A stretch of 16,429 nucleotides of DNA, taken from NCBI GenBank assembly GCA_045613165.1, contig JAZLAK010000114.1:1-16429 (forward strand). Reading direction: 5' to 3'. Positions within the stretch are counted from its first letter, which is position 1. The number at the start of each line of letters is the position of its first letter. The DNA comes from UMGS1124 sp045613165 (GTDB taxonomy: Bacteria > Bacillota_I > Bacilli_A > RF39 > UBA660). The translations under genes were made by a program, and so were the position numbers. Under the pieces are notes generated by a model. It was not told where the DNA came from. It searched no databases and saw only the letters and a program-made list of their open reading frames with translations. Positions 6,347 to 14,738 of this stretch are shown here, in pieces.

Positions 6347-9148
6347 TCAAATACTTACTTTCATTGTTGAAGGAGTATCCCATAATTTTAATTTATTTAA
6401 ATAATACCTATCTCCTTTTTTCCAACTTATTTTTATAGTATAATTCATTTCTATTCTATATTGTTTTGCAACCCCCAATGCATGTAGTTTATACATTTCT
6501 GCATCACTTACTAAACCTCCAAAACCACCATTCATTATTGTTCCTTCTTTTTTCCAATCATAAAAATCCAAAATATTGTATTTTAAAGTCATCTCATAAA
6601 TTCCATTGTTGTTTTTTGCTGTTCCTACCATAGTTGCTCTAGTAGAACCAACTGCATACCACCATCCTAAATCTGCCAAATCATCCAAATGAGTTGAAAA
6701 ATCAGTACCTGTTAATTCTACATTAGAAGCGAAAGTAAGATTTTTTCCATTTTTTACTGTTTCTTCAATTACAGCTATCAATGAATTTGTATTTTTTGCA
6801 AAATTTTCTTTTCCTCTATAAGTATTTAATAAACCTTTATCATTATTGAAATTTAATTTCTTTCCTGTATTTCCTAAAAAATGTTCTAAAGCTTTAGCTG
6901 CAGGCATGCTTCCAAACATATTTATCATTGTTTCAGCTCTTGATTTACTAGAACCATAATCCCCTTTTTCAGTATTATAAGCATTATTACTTTGTTTTTC
7001 TAAATCATCTTCTATAGGTGTGCTAGGTTTATGATTTATGTTATTAACTACTGAAAATTTTTCATCAAATTTCTTTTGTGGTGAAGCATCTTCTTTATCA
7101 CTTACTCCATCACCGTCTGTATCCTTTTTTAAAGGATCAGATAAATACTTAATGTATATTTTATCATCTAATATAGCTACTTCCACTTCATCGCCATTTA
7201 TTAAACCATCTTTATCATAATCCGCATTTTTTTGGATTTCTTCATATGATATTCCCTCAAAAGGATTAATTCCTGAAGATGTTTTTAATTCACCATTACA
7301 AATTGCTTTAGTAACATAATCGCTAATACCATCAGAATTACTATCAGTTCTATAATCTGTTGTTTCTGATAAAATACCAGAATAGTTATTATATAGTTCA
7401 TCTGCTTTTTCAGCATAATAATATTTTCCATTTGTATTGCTAGCAATATCTCTTAATGAATCAGCATCTACATTAGAACCTAATCCTATTGATAATATTG
7501 TTATATTTTTATTCTTTGCCATTTTATAAATTTCATCATAACTATATGAAACTTCTGTATCAGCTCCGTCTGTTAAAAATATTATATATCTTTTAGCGTC
7601 ATTATTATCATTAAACATATTTATAGCAGTATATAAACCTATTGACCCATTTGTTCCAGAATCAGAATTATGACCATTATCATTTGAAATATTAAATACG
7701 TCTGTTATAAGAACTTTTTTTTCACTTGAAGATTTAGCAAATCCTCCTTTAATAACAGAAGCACTTTTTTTAAATAAAACAACACCGGCTCTATCATTTT
7801 CTTTTAATGAAGATATAAAATTACTCATTATTTGCTTTCTTGAATCATTTGGATCGTTTTCATCCATACTCATTGATATATCTATAACAAATACTACATC
7901 TAAATCAGTATAACTTGATTCAATAAGTTCTTCACTATTTTCACTTAATATAGTATCATGAGAAGTTTTATCTATTAATACATAAGTTGAAAAATGATTT
8001 ACTTTAGTTGTTGCTTTACCATCAATAATAGATGTTTCTAATTCTTCTAAAAATTGTGTTTCTTCATTAAAATAATATATAGTAGGATTTTTATCTGTAA
8101 TATCAATATCAGATAAATCAAAAATAATTTCTGCTTCTATTTCTTTTTTATCTGTATAAAAATCATAAGCATCCATAATATATCCAACCATATCTTCGCC
8201 AAAGTTTAAATTATTGTTTTTTGTTATGGTTATTGAATTATAAATATCTGAATCTGCTTTATCAAATTTCACAGATACTTTATTATCTTCTGAAGAATAA
8301 GTAATGTCTATTGTATCATTCTTTTCTAATGGATTTGTTTTTAAATTGTTTATTTCATCATAATCACTAAATCCATCTTCATCAGTATCATTATTATTTG
8401 GATTAGTTTTATAAATATTTATTTCATCATTATCATTTATTCCATCACTATCAGTATCAGAGTTTAATGAATTAGTTTTATTTTCTGCTTCTAATTTATT
8501 AGTTAATCCATCTTCGTCTAAATCTTGCTCACTGTCACTAATTCCATCACCATCTGAATCTTTTTCAAGAGGATTTGTAAATGTATAATATATTTCTTGA
8601 TAATCTGTCAAACCATCTTCATCAGTATCACTCTTTTGAGTATCTGTAGAAAAGATAATTTCTTCATAGTTTTTTAATCCATCTTCATCATCGTCTTTCG
8701 AATTTACCAAACCATTATTCTCATTATTATAATTATTTATAATAAAACATTCATTAATCTTTTCGTTATTTTCTAATAAAACATTAAAACAAATATCATT
8801 ACTTCCACTAATAAGACCAAATTTTTCTATTTTCCAATTTTTATTATTATCAAGCTTCTGGTTTACTATTTCATAATTACCACTTTTAATTACTACATTT
8901 ACTTCTTTAAGTTTTTTATTACTAATTATTTTTCCTTCTAAATAATCAATTTTATTGTATATATTATAAATTTTATTTTCAATACTTACTATTTCTAATT
9001 TATCATCATTAATAATTATAGAATTTTTTCTGTTTAGTGATATAAAAAAGAAAAACATAACAGATAATAAACATATTAACAAAAGGATAATTAAAATTAT
9101 AATTAAAGTTTTTTTATTTCTTGACTGTATATTCGTATTCTCCATCAT
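6347..9148 (-). CDS. Large membrane-anchored VWA protein with calcium-binding-type repeats and an unknown C-terminal domain
   Basis: 933 residues. NKK is followed by a long hydrophobic helix (about 13-37), so the rest is probably outside. A beta-rich region precedes a run of thrombospondin-type-3-like DxDxDGxxD-E motifs at about 152-266 (for example DTDEDGLTDYQE, DTDSDGINDNDE). A VWA domain spans about 416-595 with MIDAS residues DISMS (423-427), a Thr near 499 and FLTDGAD (Asp527). More DxDGxxD motifs follow at 602-611, 643-655 and 676-685. Residues about 725-933 form a separate domain (NMFGSMPAAKALEHFLG, DLGWWYAVGSTRATM, DFYDWKK, LHALGVAKQYRIEM) that I cannot assign; the DxYDW and GxAKxYxI pattern recalls C-terminal domains of secreted polymorphic-toxin-type proteins. 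The start overlaps the preceding gene by 35 bases, with GGTGG upstream. A calcium-dependent surface adhesin or sensor is inferred. Confidence 0.85.
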   Translation of the reverse strand: MMENTNIQSRNKKTLIIILIILLLICLLSVMFFFFISLNRKNSIIINDDKLEIVSIENKIYNIYNKIDYLEGKIISNKKLKEVNVVIKSGNYEIVNQKLDNNKNWKIEKFGLISGSNDICFNVLLENNEKINECFIINNYNNENNGLVNSKDDDEDGLKNYEEIIFSTDTQKSDTDEDGLTDYQEIYYTFTNPLEKDSDGDGISDSEQDLDEDGLTNKLEAENKTNSLNSDTDSDGINDNDEINIYKTNPNNNDTDEDGFSDYDEINNLKTNPLEKNDTIDITYSSEDNKVSVKFDKADSDIYNSITITKNNNLNFGEDMVGYIMDAYDFYTDKKEIEAEIIFDLSDIDITDKNPTIYYFNEETQFLEELETSIIDGKATTKVNHFSTYVLIDKTSHDTILSENSEELIESSYTDLDVVFVIDISMSMDENDPNDSRKQIMSNFISSLKENDRAGVVLFKKSASVIKGGFAKSSSEKKVLITDVFNISNDNGHNSDSGTNGSIGLYTAINMFNDNNDAKRYIIFLTDGADTEVSYSYDEIYKMAKNKNITILSIGLGSNVDADSLRDIASNTNGKYYYAEKADELYNNYSGILSETTDYRTDSNSDGISDYVTKAICNGELKTSSGINPFEGISYEEIQKNADYDKDGLINGDEVEVAILDDKIYIKYLSDPLKKDTDGDGVSDKEDASPQKKFDEKFSVVNNINHKPSTPIEDDLEKQSNNAYNTEKGDYGSSKSRAETMINMFGSMPAAKALEHFLGNTGKKLNFNNDKGLLNTYRGKENFAKNTNSLIAVIEETVKNGKNLTFASNVELTGTDFSTHLDDLADLGWWYAVGSTRATMVGTAKNNNGIYEMTLKYNILDFYDWKKEGTIMNGGFGGLVSDAEMYKLHALGVAKQYRIEMNYTIKISWKKGDRYYLNKLKLWDTPSTMKVSI

Positions 9149-9926
9149 ACCACCACATTCCTATTTTTATTCCATTTACTTTGCTACTACTATCAAATTC
9201 TAATACATAATAAGGATTATTTATTTTTCCTTTATCATAAAATGACCAAACATATTCTTTATCATTCATATAAAATTTTCCATCTGGTTTTCCCAATTTC
9301 TTTTCAATTTCTTCGTAAGGCGTTCCAAAAGTTATAAAATCTGCAATTAGTAAATTTTCAATATTATCATAAAAATTAATTTTTACTACTTTACTTTCAG
9401 AATAAGAACAATTCTTTTTTAATGCACAGTGCATTGCTGCGTACATCATTGCTTTATTGTCCTTGTAAAAAGAATGTGGTATAAAACCATCAGGAACAAT
9501 TATGTCAGACTTATTATAATAATTATCTTTATAAGTATATCCTTTTCCTTCATAATAAGAAGCCAATTCCCCAATATAAAATAACTCATTATTAATTTTA
9601 TAAGTATAATGAATGTTTTGCTTATATTTATATGTATTTATAATATTGTAGATAATAATGCTACTTATAAAAATTAAAAATATAGAACTAATTAAAATAG
9701 ATTGTTTTTTATGTTTTATAATATATTCTTTTATTAAATTTATAAACTTTTTAATTTTTTGAATTAGTGGTATAAGTGGATTATTTTTTGTTAATTGTTC
9801 TGTAAATGTCATGTTAGATTGTCCAAGATTATTTTGATTAACTTTTAAAATTCCGATATTAGTTCCACAACTAGGACAAAAAGATTCATTACCATTCATC
9901 TTGCTACCACAATTAGGACAATACAT
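9114..9926 (-). CDS. Zinc-ribbon single-pass membrane protein with a BamE/SmpA-like extracytoplasmic segment
   Basis: 270 residues. The N-terminus is a zinc ribbon (Cys3, Cys6, Cys17, Cys20; CPNCGSKMNGNESFCPSCG). A short linker here lacks the Gln repeats and an amphipathic basic stretch (KIKKFINLIKEYIIKHKKQ) leads into a helix at about 76-94. The remainder is probably outside, with a closely spaced Cys pair (HCALKKNC) that could form a disulfide. The segment FGTPYEEIEKKLGKPDGKF resembles the SmpA/BamE-type motif also found in other small envelope proteins; this is a weak match. A strong AAGGAGGGG site precedes the ATG, after a terminator-like hairpin. It overlaps the VWA gene, suggesting coupled translation. 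Its role is unknown, probably tied to the neighbouring zinc-ribbon proteins. Confidence 0.82.
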   Translation of the reverse strand: MYCPNCGSKMNGNESFCPSCGTNIGILKVNQNNLGQSNMTFTEQLTKNNPLIPLIQKIKKFINLIKEYIIKHKKQSILISSIFLIFISSIIIYNIINTYKYKQNIHYTYKINNELFYIGELASYYEGKGYTYKDNYYNKSDIIVPDGFIPHSFYKDNKAMMYAAMHCALKKNCSYSESKVVKINFYDNIENLLIADFITFGTPYEEIEKKLGKPDGKFYMNDKEYVWSFYDKGKINNPYYVLEFDSSSKVNGIKIGMWWYDGEYEYTVKK

Positions 9927-9942
9927 TTTACCCCTCCTTATC

Positions 9943-9973
9943 TAAAAAAACAACTAAGAAAAATCCTAGTTGT
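9943..9973 (-). terminator. Terminator-like hairpin inside the gene cluster
   Basis: The minus strand reads ACAACTAGG-loop-CTTAGTTGT (9965-9973 with 9950-9958, one G-U pair), then seven T (9943-9949). It lies between two zinc-ribbon genes only 50 bases apart, with the next ribosome binding site immediately after. It probably ends or attenuates the SPFH transcript. Confidence 0.7.
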
Positions 9974-9976
9974 AAA

Positions 9977-10993
9977 TTATTCTTCTTCAACAATTTCAAA
10001 TTCTAATTTATCTAATGTATCAATAATAGTTTTAAATTCTTCTCCATCAATTATACATTCTGTATTTGGATTACAAGATGCAGTTATTTTAAAATAATTA
10101 TCTCTATCAATATCCATAAAATATGTATATTGAACTTCATTCCATGATTCAGTCATTATTACAACAGATTTTTTATCACTAATTTTTTTTACTGTTGGTG
10201 TTCCTGATACATATGTAAGTTCATCTTCATCTTTTGAAAATTCTAAAGCCATTTCATGCATGGTTTTAGTTGAATTTAACAACTTTTTATATTCTTCTTC
10301 GTCTCCATCATAATCAAATATAGATATTTGTTCATCTTTAGAAGAAACTATACCAGATTTTAAATTTCCCCAATATAATCCATTATACGTTTTGTCTTTA
10401 TTAGATTCATTATTATAATCTTTAATATTAATACCATAATAATCTTCAAATACAGTAATATAATCATTTACTTTGTAAACATTATATTTATCAAATTCAT
10501 TAGTGATCGAATTAGATAATTCTAATTCTTGATTAGTTTCACCTAATTTAAATGTATGTTTCCCACTTTTAATAAGTTTAATTTTATAAGAACTATTAAA
10601 CATATTTCCTATTGTTCCATTTTTTCCACCTTTAGATAAAAATAGAATTATTATAACTACAGCAATAACAATAATTAATATAATTGGAATAATAATTTTG
10701 TTTTTACTATTTTTCTTTATATCATTATTATTTATTGTGGCATTCATATTTGGGTTCGAAGATTGTATAGGTTGTTGCAATGGTTGTTGTACATTTTGTA
10801 CTTGAGTTTGTGGCTGTACAACTTGTTGTTGCATTGGTTGAGAATTTATTTGTTGTGTTTGTGGTTGAACACCTTGTTGTTGAGTAAAAGTTTGAAAATT
10901 TTGCGAGTTATTTATTTGTTCTATTTTATTTCCACAATTAGCACAAAAGACAGTTCCTTCCACATTATTCGCACCACATTTATTACAAATCAT
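9977..10993 (-). CDS. Zinc-ribbon, Gln-rich linker, single-pass membrane protein
   Basis: 338 residues. A zinc ribbon (Cys3, Cys6, Cys17, Cys20; CNKCGANNVEGTVFCANCG) is followed by a Gln-rich linker with QQPLQQPIQ and PMQQQVVQPQTQ (about 38-77), a KKNSKNK patch and a helix at about 99-119. A soluble domain of about 215 residues is predicted outside. It is acidic, with FKLGETNQELEL near its start and a possible disulfide in SCNPNTEC near its end; I do not recognise it. The gene starts 13 bases after the Yip1-like gene and ends at the terminator hairpin, so it is the last gene of the first transcript segment. The cytoplasmic ribbon could dock on a shared partner, by analogy with YdjG-type proteins. 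Confidence 0.82.
   Translation of the reverse strand: MICNKCGANNVEGTVFCANCGNKIEQINNSQNFQTFTQQQGVQPQTQQINSQPMQQQVVQPQTQVQNVQQPLQQPIQSSNPNMNATINNNDIKKNSKNKIIIPIILIIVIAVVIIILFLSKGGKNGTIGNMFNSSYKIKLIKSGKHTFKLGETNQELELSNSITNEFDKYNVYKVNDYITVFEDYYGINIKDYNNESNKDKTYNGLYWGNLKSGIVSSKDEQISIFDYDGDEEEYKKLLNSTKTMHEMALEFSKDEDELTYVSGTPTVKKISDKKSVVIMTESWNEVQYTYFMDIDRDNYFKITASCNPNTECIIDGEEFKTIIDTLDKLEFEIVEEE
10763..10882 (-). repeat. Gln-rich linker in the 9977-10993 gene
   Basis: This copy is more diverged, mixing QQPLQQPIQ, PMQQQVVQPQ and TQQQGVQPQTQQ. The 15-base DNA core is found only as variants (near 10772 and 10829). Confidence 0.65.
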
Positions 10994-11006
10994 TTAATTC
11001 ACCTAC

Positions 11007-11978
11007 TTATCCAAACATATCTAAAATGTTATTTAATTCACTAGATACAGAACTAACAAACATTTTTGTATATAAATAATATAATCCTATTCCAAGAATA
11101 GACATACATATTAAATTAAAATAGAATTTAGTGTTACCATCCACTAATACTTCATTATTCATTCCTTCATATATTAATAATATAGAATAAACAGCTCCAA
11201 TAATAGTTATTGGCATTGAAAGTTTAATCCATATCATTCCTAATAAAGGTGATAATATTAAAGAACAAATTAACATCGGAACAACAGATAATACTGAAAT
11301 ACCCAGTAATCTTGAAAAATTTGGTTGTTTTTTTATTATCAAACTAGCAATATAATATACTGCTGCTATTGCTAAAATAATTCCTAAATATATTAAGAAA
11401 TTTTTTCCTATTATTTCTATATATTTTAACTCTTTTAAATTTGACCATACCCATTTTGTAGATGTATCTGTAGACAGCCAACCATAATCTTTAACTCTTA
11501 CAGCATTCCACATTGTAGTAAATAAATTTATTATTGTAGCAATTCCAGAAACTAACAAAGAAAGAATTGCAGAATTCTTAAAGCTACTAAATTTATTTAG
11601 TTCTTCCTTAAATGTAGTAAAAGGTTTTAATATCACAGCTAACATCAATATAAAATAACCCATAAAACTTATTTTGGTATTTGTTTGAACATTATTTGTA
11701 TTTGGAACAGTTTGTTGCATTGGTTGTTGTGCATTTTGCATTTGTGATTGTATTGGTTGTTGCATTGGTTGCTGTACATTTTGTGTTTGAGTTTGAAAAG
11801 TTTGTTGCATTGGTTGTTCCACAGTTTGCATTTGTGGTTGTACAGTTTGTTGCATTGGTTGTTGATTTTGCATAGGAACTTCTACATTATTTGTTAATGT
11901 AGACCCTAAACTTTGACCGCATTTAATACAAAATTTAGAATTTTCATTATTTAAAGTTCCACAATTATTACAATTCAT
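11007..11978 (-). CDS. Zinc-ribbon multi-pass membrane protein (Yip1-like)
   Basis: 323 residues. A zinc ribbon (Cys3, Cys6, Cys17, Cys20; CNNCGTLNNENSKFCIKCG) is followed by a regular Gln/Pro linker at 36-90 (QQPMQQTVQPQMQ, QNVQQPMQQPIQ). Then come five or six hydrophobic segments at about 104-120, 136-154, 190-214, 224-246, 254-271 and 287-303. FMGYFILMLAVILKPFTTFKEELNKF opening a five- to six-helix bundle resembles the Yip1/DUF-type membrane domains that often carry an N-terminal zinc ribbon in Firmicutes. It starts one base after the YdjG-like gene, so the two are co-transcribed. It may take the place of the membrane component (YdjH) of the B. subtilis module, but this is inferred from position only. 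The exact family is unsure. Confidence 0.83.
   Translation of the reverse strand: MNCNNCGTLNNENSKFCIKCGQSLGSTLTNNVEVPMQNQQPMQQTVQPQMQTVEQPMQQTFQTQTQNVQQPMQQPIQSQMQNAQQPMQQTVPNTNNVQTNTKISFMGYFILMLAVILKPFTTFKEELNKFSSFKNSAILSLLVSGIATIINLFTTMWNAVRVKDYGWLSTDTSTKWVWSNLKELKYIEIIGKNFLIYLGIILAIAAVYYIASLIIKKQPNFSRLLGISVLSVVPMLICSLILSPLLGMIWIKLSMPITIIGAVYSILLIYEGMNNEVLVDGNTKFYFNLICMSILGIGLYYLYTKMFVSSVSSELNNILDMFG
11709..11873 (-). repeat. Gln/Pro-rich linker repeats in the Yip1-like gene
   Basis: Four to five units of QQPMQQ-VQPQMQ. Exact plus-strand cores TTGCATTGGTTGTTG occur at 11715 and 11850, with variants near 11759 and 11804. Confidence 0.8.
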
Positions 11979-11979
11979 A

Positions 11980-13482
11980 TCATTTTCCTCCTTTATTTAT
12001 TGTATCGTTAATAATACTAGCCATAGGATTTTGGTCAATTATTTGATTTAATACTTTAGCGCCTACATTTTGCGTTCCTATTGTTGTATTATTAGCTCCT
12101 TCTATATGAGAATTAGATAATCCCTTTCTAGATTTTATGAAATTATCTACACTCCTTACATTAGATATTGTTTTTTTCGTTTCTAATTCATATTTATGTC
12201 TAGCATCAGAATTTCTATATCTAAAAAATATTGCAAAAAAGAATATTAAACCAGCAAAAAGGAAAACCCAATTATAATCAAATTCAATAAATAGCATTGC
12301 AAAAATACCTAATATTTCAATTAATATTGAAATACCAACTAATTTTGGCATATGAATTGGTACACTTCCCATTGTTTCTTTAGTTCTCGCATTAACTGCA
12401 ACATAATGTAAAAGTTTTTGTTCACCTTTTACTTGTTGATAACTATATAACCAAACAGGTAAATATGCAGATTTCCATTGTTGACCTTTAATTGTCAATT
12501 GTTCAGATGTCCAAGCAACACCTCTATCATATTGTGCTAAAGTATCATTCGCAGCAAATTTAGCAATGTCTTTTGATTGAGTTTCAACTAAAGGTTTCAA
12601 TTGTTCTACATTTGTATCCCTTTTTTCTGATGTATATCCCTTAAGATAATTGGCATTCCATTTAACTGCATTTTCTATATCAAATGGCATTATAGCATTA
12701 ATAACATTCGTAGTTTTATCAGAAGCATTTTTATTCAATTTATCAGAACTAGATTCAACAGTTAAGCCTTCTATAACAACATCAAATTCTCTTTCTATTA
12801 CATATAAATCAGCATCATAATAAGCTCGTCTACTATCTCCACTTCCTCTATAATACATTTTAGTTTGATGTTCTCCTTGTCCTGATAAATTACTATGTGC
12901 ATTTACATCAACTATCATATAAGGGAAATAAACACCCATAATATTATTAGTAGTGAATTCTTCTTTAAATTTAGGATGAGCAAAAAATTTTCTTTTTCCT
13001 ACAAATTTTTCAATTTCAATTTTTGCATTTTCTTTACTTAAATTAAAAGGTAGAACTACATCTGGAACACTTCCATTCGGAACTTGTTGATTAACTGATA
13101 ATGTATTTCTACACCAGTGACATCTTGCCTGTGTAGATTCTGAAGTATCAATTACAACTTCTGAACCACAACTACTACATTTAAAGGTTAAAATTTCGTT
13201 AGTATCCGCAATAATATCTTGCGCACCAGATGCCATTATTTCGCCTTGTAATTGATTTATATCAGTTTGAAACCCACTAACTTTTTCTGGTTCAAATTCA
13301 TGACGACAAAAATTACATCTTAAATGTCCATTATTGGTGTTTATTGAAATATCAGTTGCCCCACATTTTGGACATTTATTTTGTCCATCTAATGCACCTA
13401 CATCTGTTTGGACAATTGTAGGTGCATTAGATTGAACAGTATTGTTCGTAGAATTTATATTTGTTATACTACTATCTTGCAT
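11980..13482 (-). CDS. TFIIB-type double zinc-ribbon membrane protein, YdjG-like
   Basis: 500 residues. Two four-Cys ribbons lie in the N-terminal quarter: Cys37, Cys40, Cys56, Cys59 (CPKCGATD, RCNFCRHEF) and Cys102, Cys105, Cys121, Cys124 (KCSSCGSE, RCHWCRNTL). A large soluble region (about 140-375) includes PFNLSKENAKIEIEKFVGKR, YFPYMIVDVNAHSN and AYLPVWLYSYQQ. Two hydrophobic helices at about 380-398 and 403-421 form a hairpin, and the tail is cytoplasmic. This is the layout of the TFIIB-type zinc-ribbon family that includes B. subtilis YdjG, encoded next to the SPFH protein YdjI as here (two-base gap). In Bacillus that module acts with the PspA homologue YdjF at the membrane. No PspA gene is in this window. 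The start at 13482 is supported by closeness to the upstream stop. Confidence 0.85.
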   Translation of the reverse strand: MQDSSITNINSTNNTVQSNAPTIVQTDVGALDGQNKCPKCGATDISINTNNGHLRCNFCRHEFEPEKVSGFQTDINQLQGEIMASGAQDIIADTNEILTFKCSSCGSEVVIDTSESTQARCHWCRNTLSVNQQVPNGSVPDVVLPFNLSKENAKIEIEKFVGKRKFFAHPKFKEEFTTNNIMGVYFPYMIVDVNAHSNLSGQGEHQTKMYYRGSGDSRRAYYDADLYVIEREFDVVIEGLTVESSSDKLNKNASDKTTNVINAIMPFDIENAVKWNANYLKGYTSEKRDTNVEQLKPLVETQSKDIAKFAANDTLAQYDRGVAWTSEQLTIKGQQWKSAYLPVWLYSYQQVKGEQKLLHYVAVNARTKETMGSVPIHMPKLVGISILIEILGIFAMLFIEFDYNWVFLFAGLIFFFAIFFRYRNSDARHKYELETKKTISNVRSVDNFIKSRKGLSNSHIEGANNTTIGTQNVGAKVLNQIIDQNPMASIINDTINKGGK

Positions 13483-13484
13483 TT

Positions 13485-14738
13485 TTATAATCCTAATAAT
13501 TTAGCTTTTAATGCATCATAATCTTCTTGAGTTATTGCACCAGCATCTAAAAGTTTTTTCATTTCTAATAATTTAGTTGTTGGGTCTTCAGTTGGTGCAG
13601 TAGTTGGCGCAGCAGGTGCGGGCATTTCAACTGATTGTTGAACAGGTTGTTGAACAGGTTGTTGCATTGGTTGTTGAGCAAATGCAGGTTGATAAGATGA
13701 TGGGGTTGGTTGTTGTTGCATACCTCCAACCATTCCATTTGCAGCTTGCATTCCCATTCCCATAAATGCCATACCAGTTCCTCCACCATTTTCACCGGCA
13801 GCTTGCATTCCACGTGCAGCAGCTTGTTGCATAAATGCATTACCTCTTGCTCCAGATAAAGCATCAGCTTTTTTAACATCTTTCATTAATTCTTTTGTAT
13901 CTTCATCATATTCAATTGCTAATATTGCAGTTTTAACAATTTCTAAACCTCTAGTTGATTTCCATTGATATGCATCTTCAACAGCTTTTGCCATTGCTTG
14001 TGCAAATCCTATTTGATCTCCTTGAATTTTAGATATACGATTACCTTTGCTAGGATCATTAGTATAATTTGAAAACGCAGCAGATAAAGTACCAACTACT
14101 TCTGCAAATAATTGTTCACCAGCTGCATTATCCATATCTGCAAAATCAAATGTAGGCGCTCCTGGTTGTAAATATTGTGTTGGAACAAAATTTTTAACAA
14201 ATAGTAAAGGGTCAACAATTTTTAATGTGTAAGTTCCTCTTGTAATTGCTCCAACTTGTGTTCCAAAATATGCATCATCCCAATAAATTTCTGATTGAGT
14301 TCCAAATTTATTGTTAGGTATTTCTTTAAGATTAACATAAAAAGCTAATTGTTGAGCTCCTGGTTGACCTCCGAATTTAACTTTCTCCCATGTAGATTTT
14401 ATTGTTTGTCCAAATATTCCATCTCCAGCAAACATAGATTGTGAATTTGGGTCAGTTGAATTAAAAATATATCCCCCTGGTTCAGCAATAATTCCTGTAA
14501 TTGCTCCATCTTGCATAGTAAACATTGCAGTTCCTTCAGGAACTATAATTTTACTTCCATTTGAAATAATATTATCATTCCCTTTTGTATTTTCGCCACG
14601 TCCAGCATTTTGTCCTTGTGGAACTGCTTGAAAAATAGCTGCAGTAGCAGAAACATCTTGTCTTGGCATATAAAAATCTTGCCATTGGTCTGCAAAAGTT
14701 CCTCCTAACGCACCTGTAAAAGCTTTAATAAATCCCAT
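13485..14738 (-). CDS. SPFH-domain protein with C-terminal SHOCT domain, YdjI-like
   Basis: 417 residues. The N-terminus MGFIKAFTGALGGTFADQWQDFY is typical of YdjI/virion-core-like SPFH proteins. SPFH core about 28-285: GSKIIVPEGTAMFTMQDG, EPGGYIF, AFYVNLKEI, TRGTYTLKIVDPLLFVKNFVP and GLEIVKTAILAIEYDE. A Gly/Met/Ala-rich stretch (about 295-340) and a Gln/Pro linker (341-385) lead to a SHOCT domain (about 386-415: KLLEMKKLLDAGAITQEDYDALKAKLL), a short oligomerisation or docking motif. It is the first gene after a strong promoter and has a perfect GGAGGAG ribosome binding site, so it is probably the most highly expressed protein of the locus. SPFH proteins form membrane-associated oligomeric scaffolds; here it may organise the downstream zinc-ribbon proteins. 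No membrane helix of its own is obvious. Confidence 0.92.
   Translation of the reverse strand: MGFIKAFTGALGGTFADQWQDFYMPRQDVSATAAIFQAVPQGQNAGRGENTKGNDNIISNGSKIIVPEGTAMFTMQDGAITGIIAEPGGYIFNSTDPNSQSMFAGDGIFGQTIKSTWEKVKFGGQPGAQQLAFYVNLKEIPNNKFGTQSEIYWDDAYFGTQVGAITRGTYTLKIVDPLLFVKNFVPTQYLQPGAPTFDFADMDNAAGEQLFAEVVGTLSAAFSNYTNDPSKGNRISKIQGDQIGFAQAMAKAVEDAYQWKSTRGLEIVKTAILAIEYDEDTKELMKDVKKADALSGARGNAFMQQAAARGMQAAGENGGGTGMAFMGMGMQAANGMVGGMQQQPTPSSYQPAFAQQPMQQPVQQPVQQSVEMPAPAAPTTAPTEDPTTKLLEMKKLLDAGAITQEDYDALKAKLLGL
13632..13676 (-). repeat. Short Gln/Pro linker in the SPFH-SHOCT gene
   Basis: QQPMQQPVQQPVQQS between the SPFH and SHOCT domains. The plus-strand DNA core TTGCATTGGTTGTTG is at 13662, identical to that in the downstream genes. 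Confidence 0.75.

Noticed and set aside
3360..14738. Insertion sequence or integrated element behind the cluster
   Set aside because: No transposase, integrase, terminal inverted repeats or tRNA gene found in the window.
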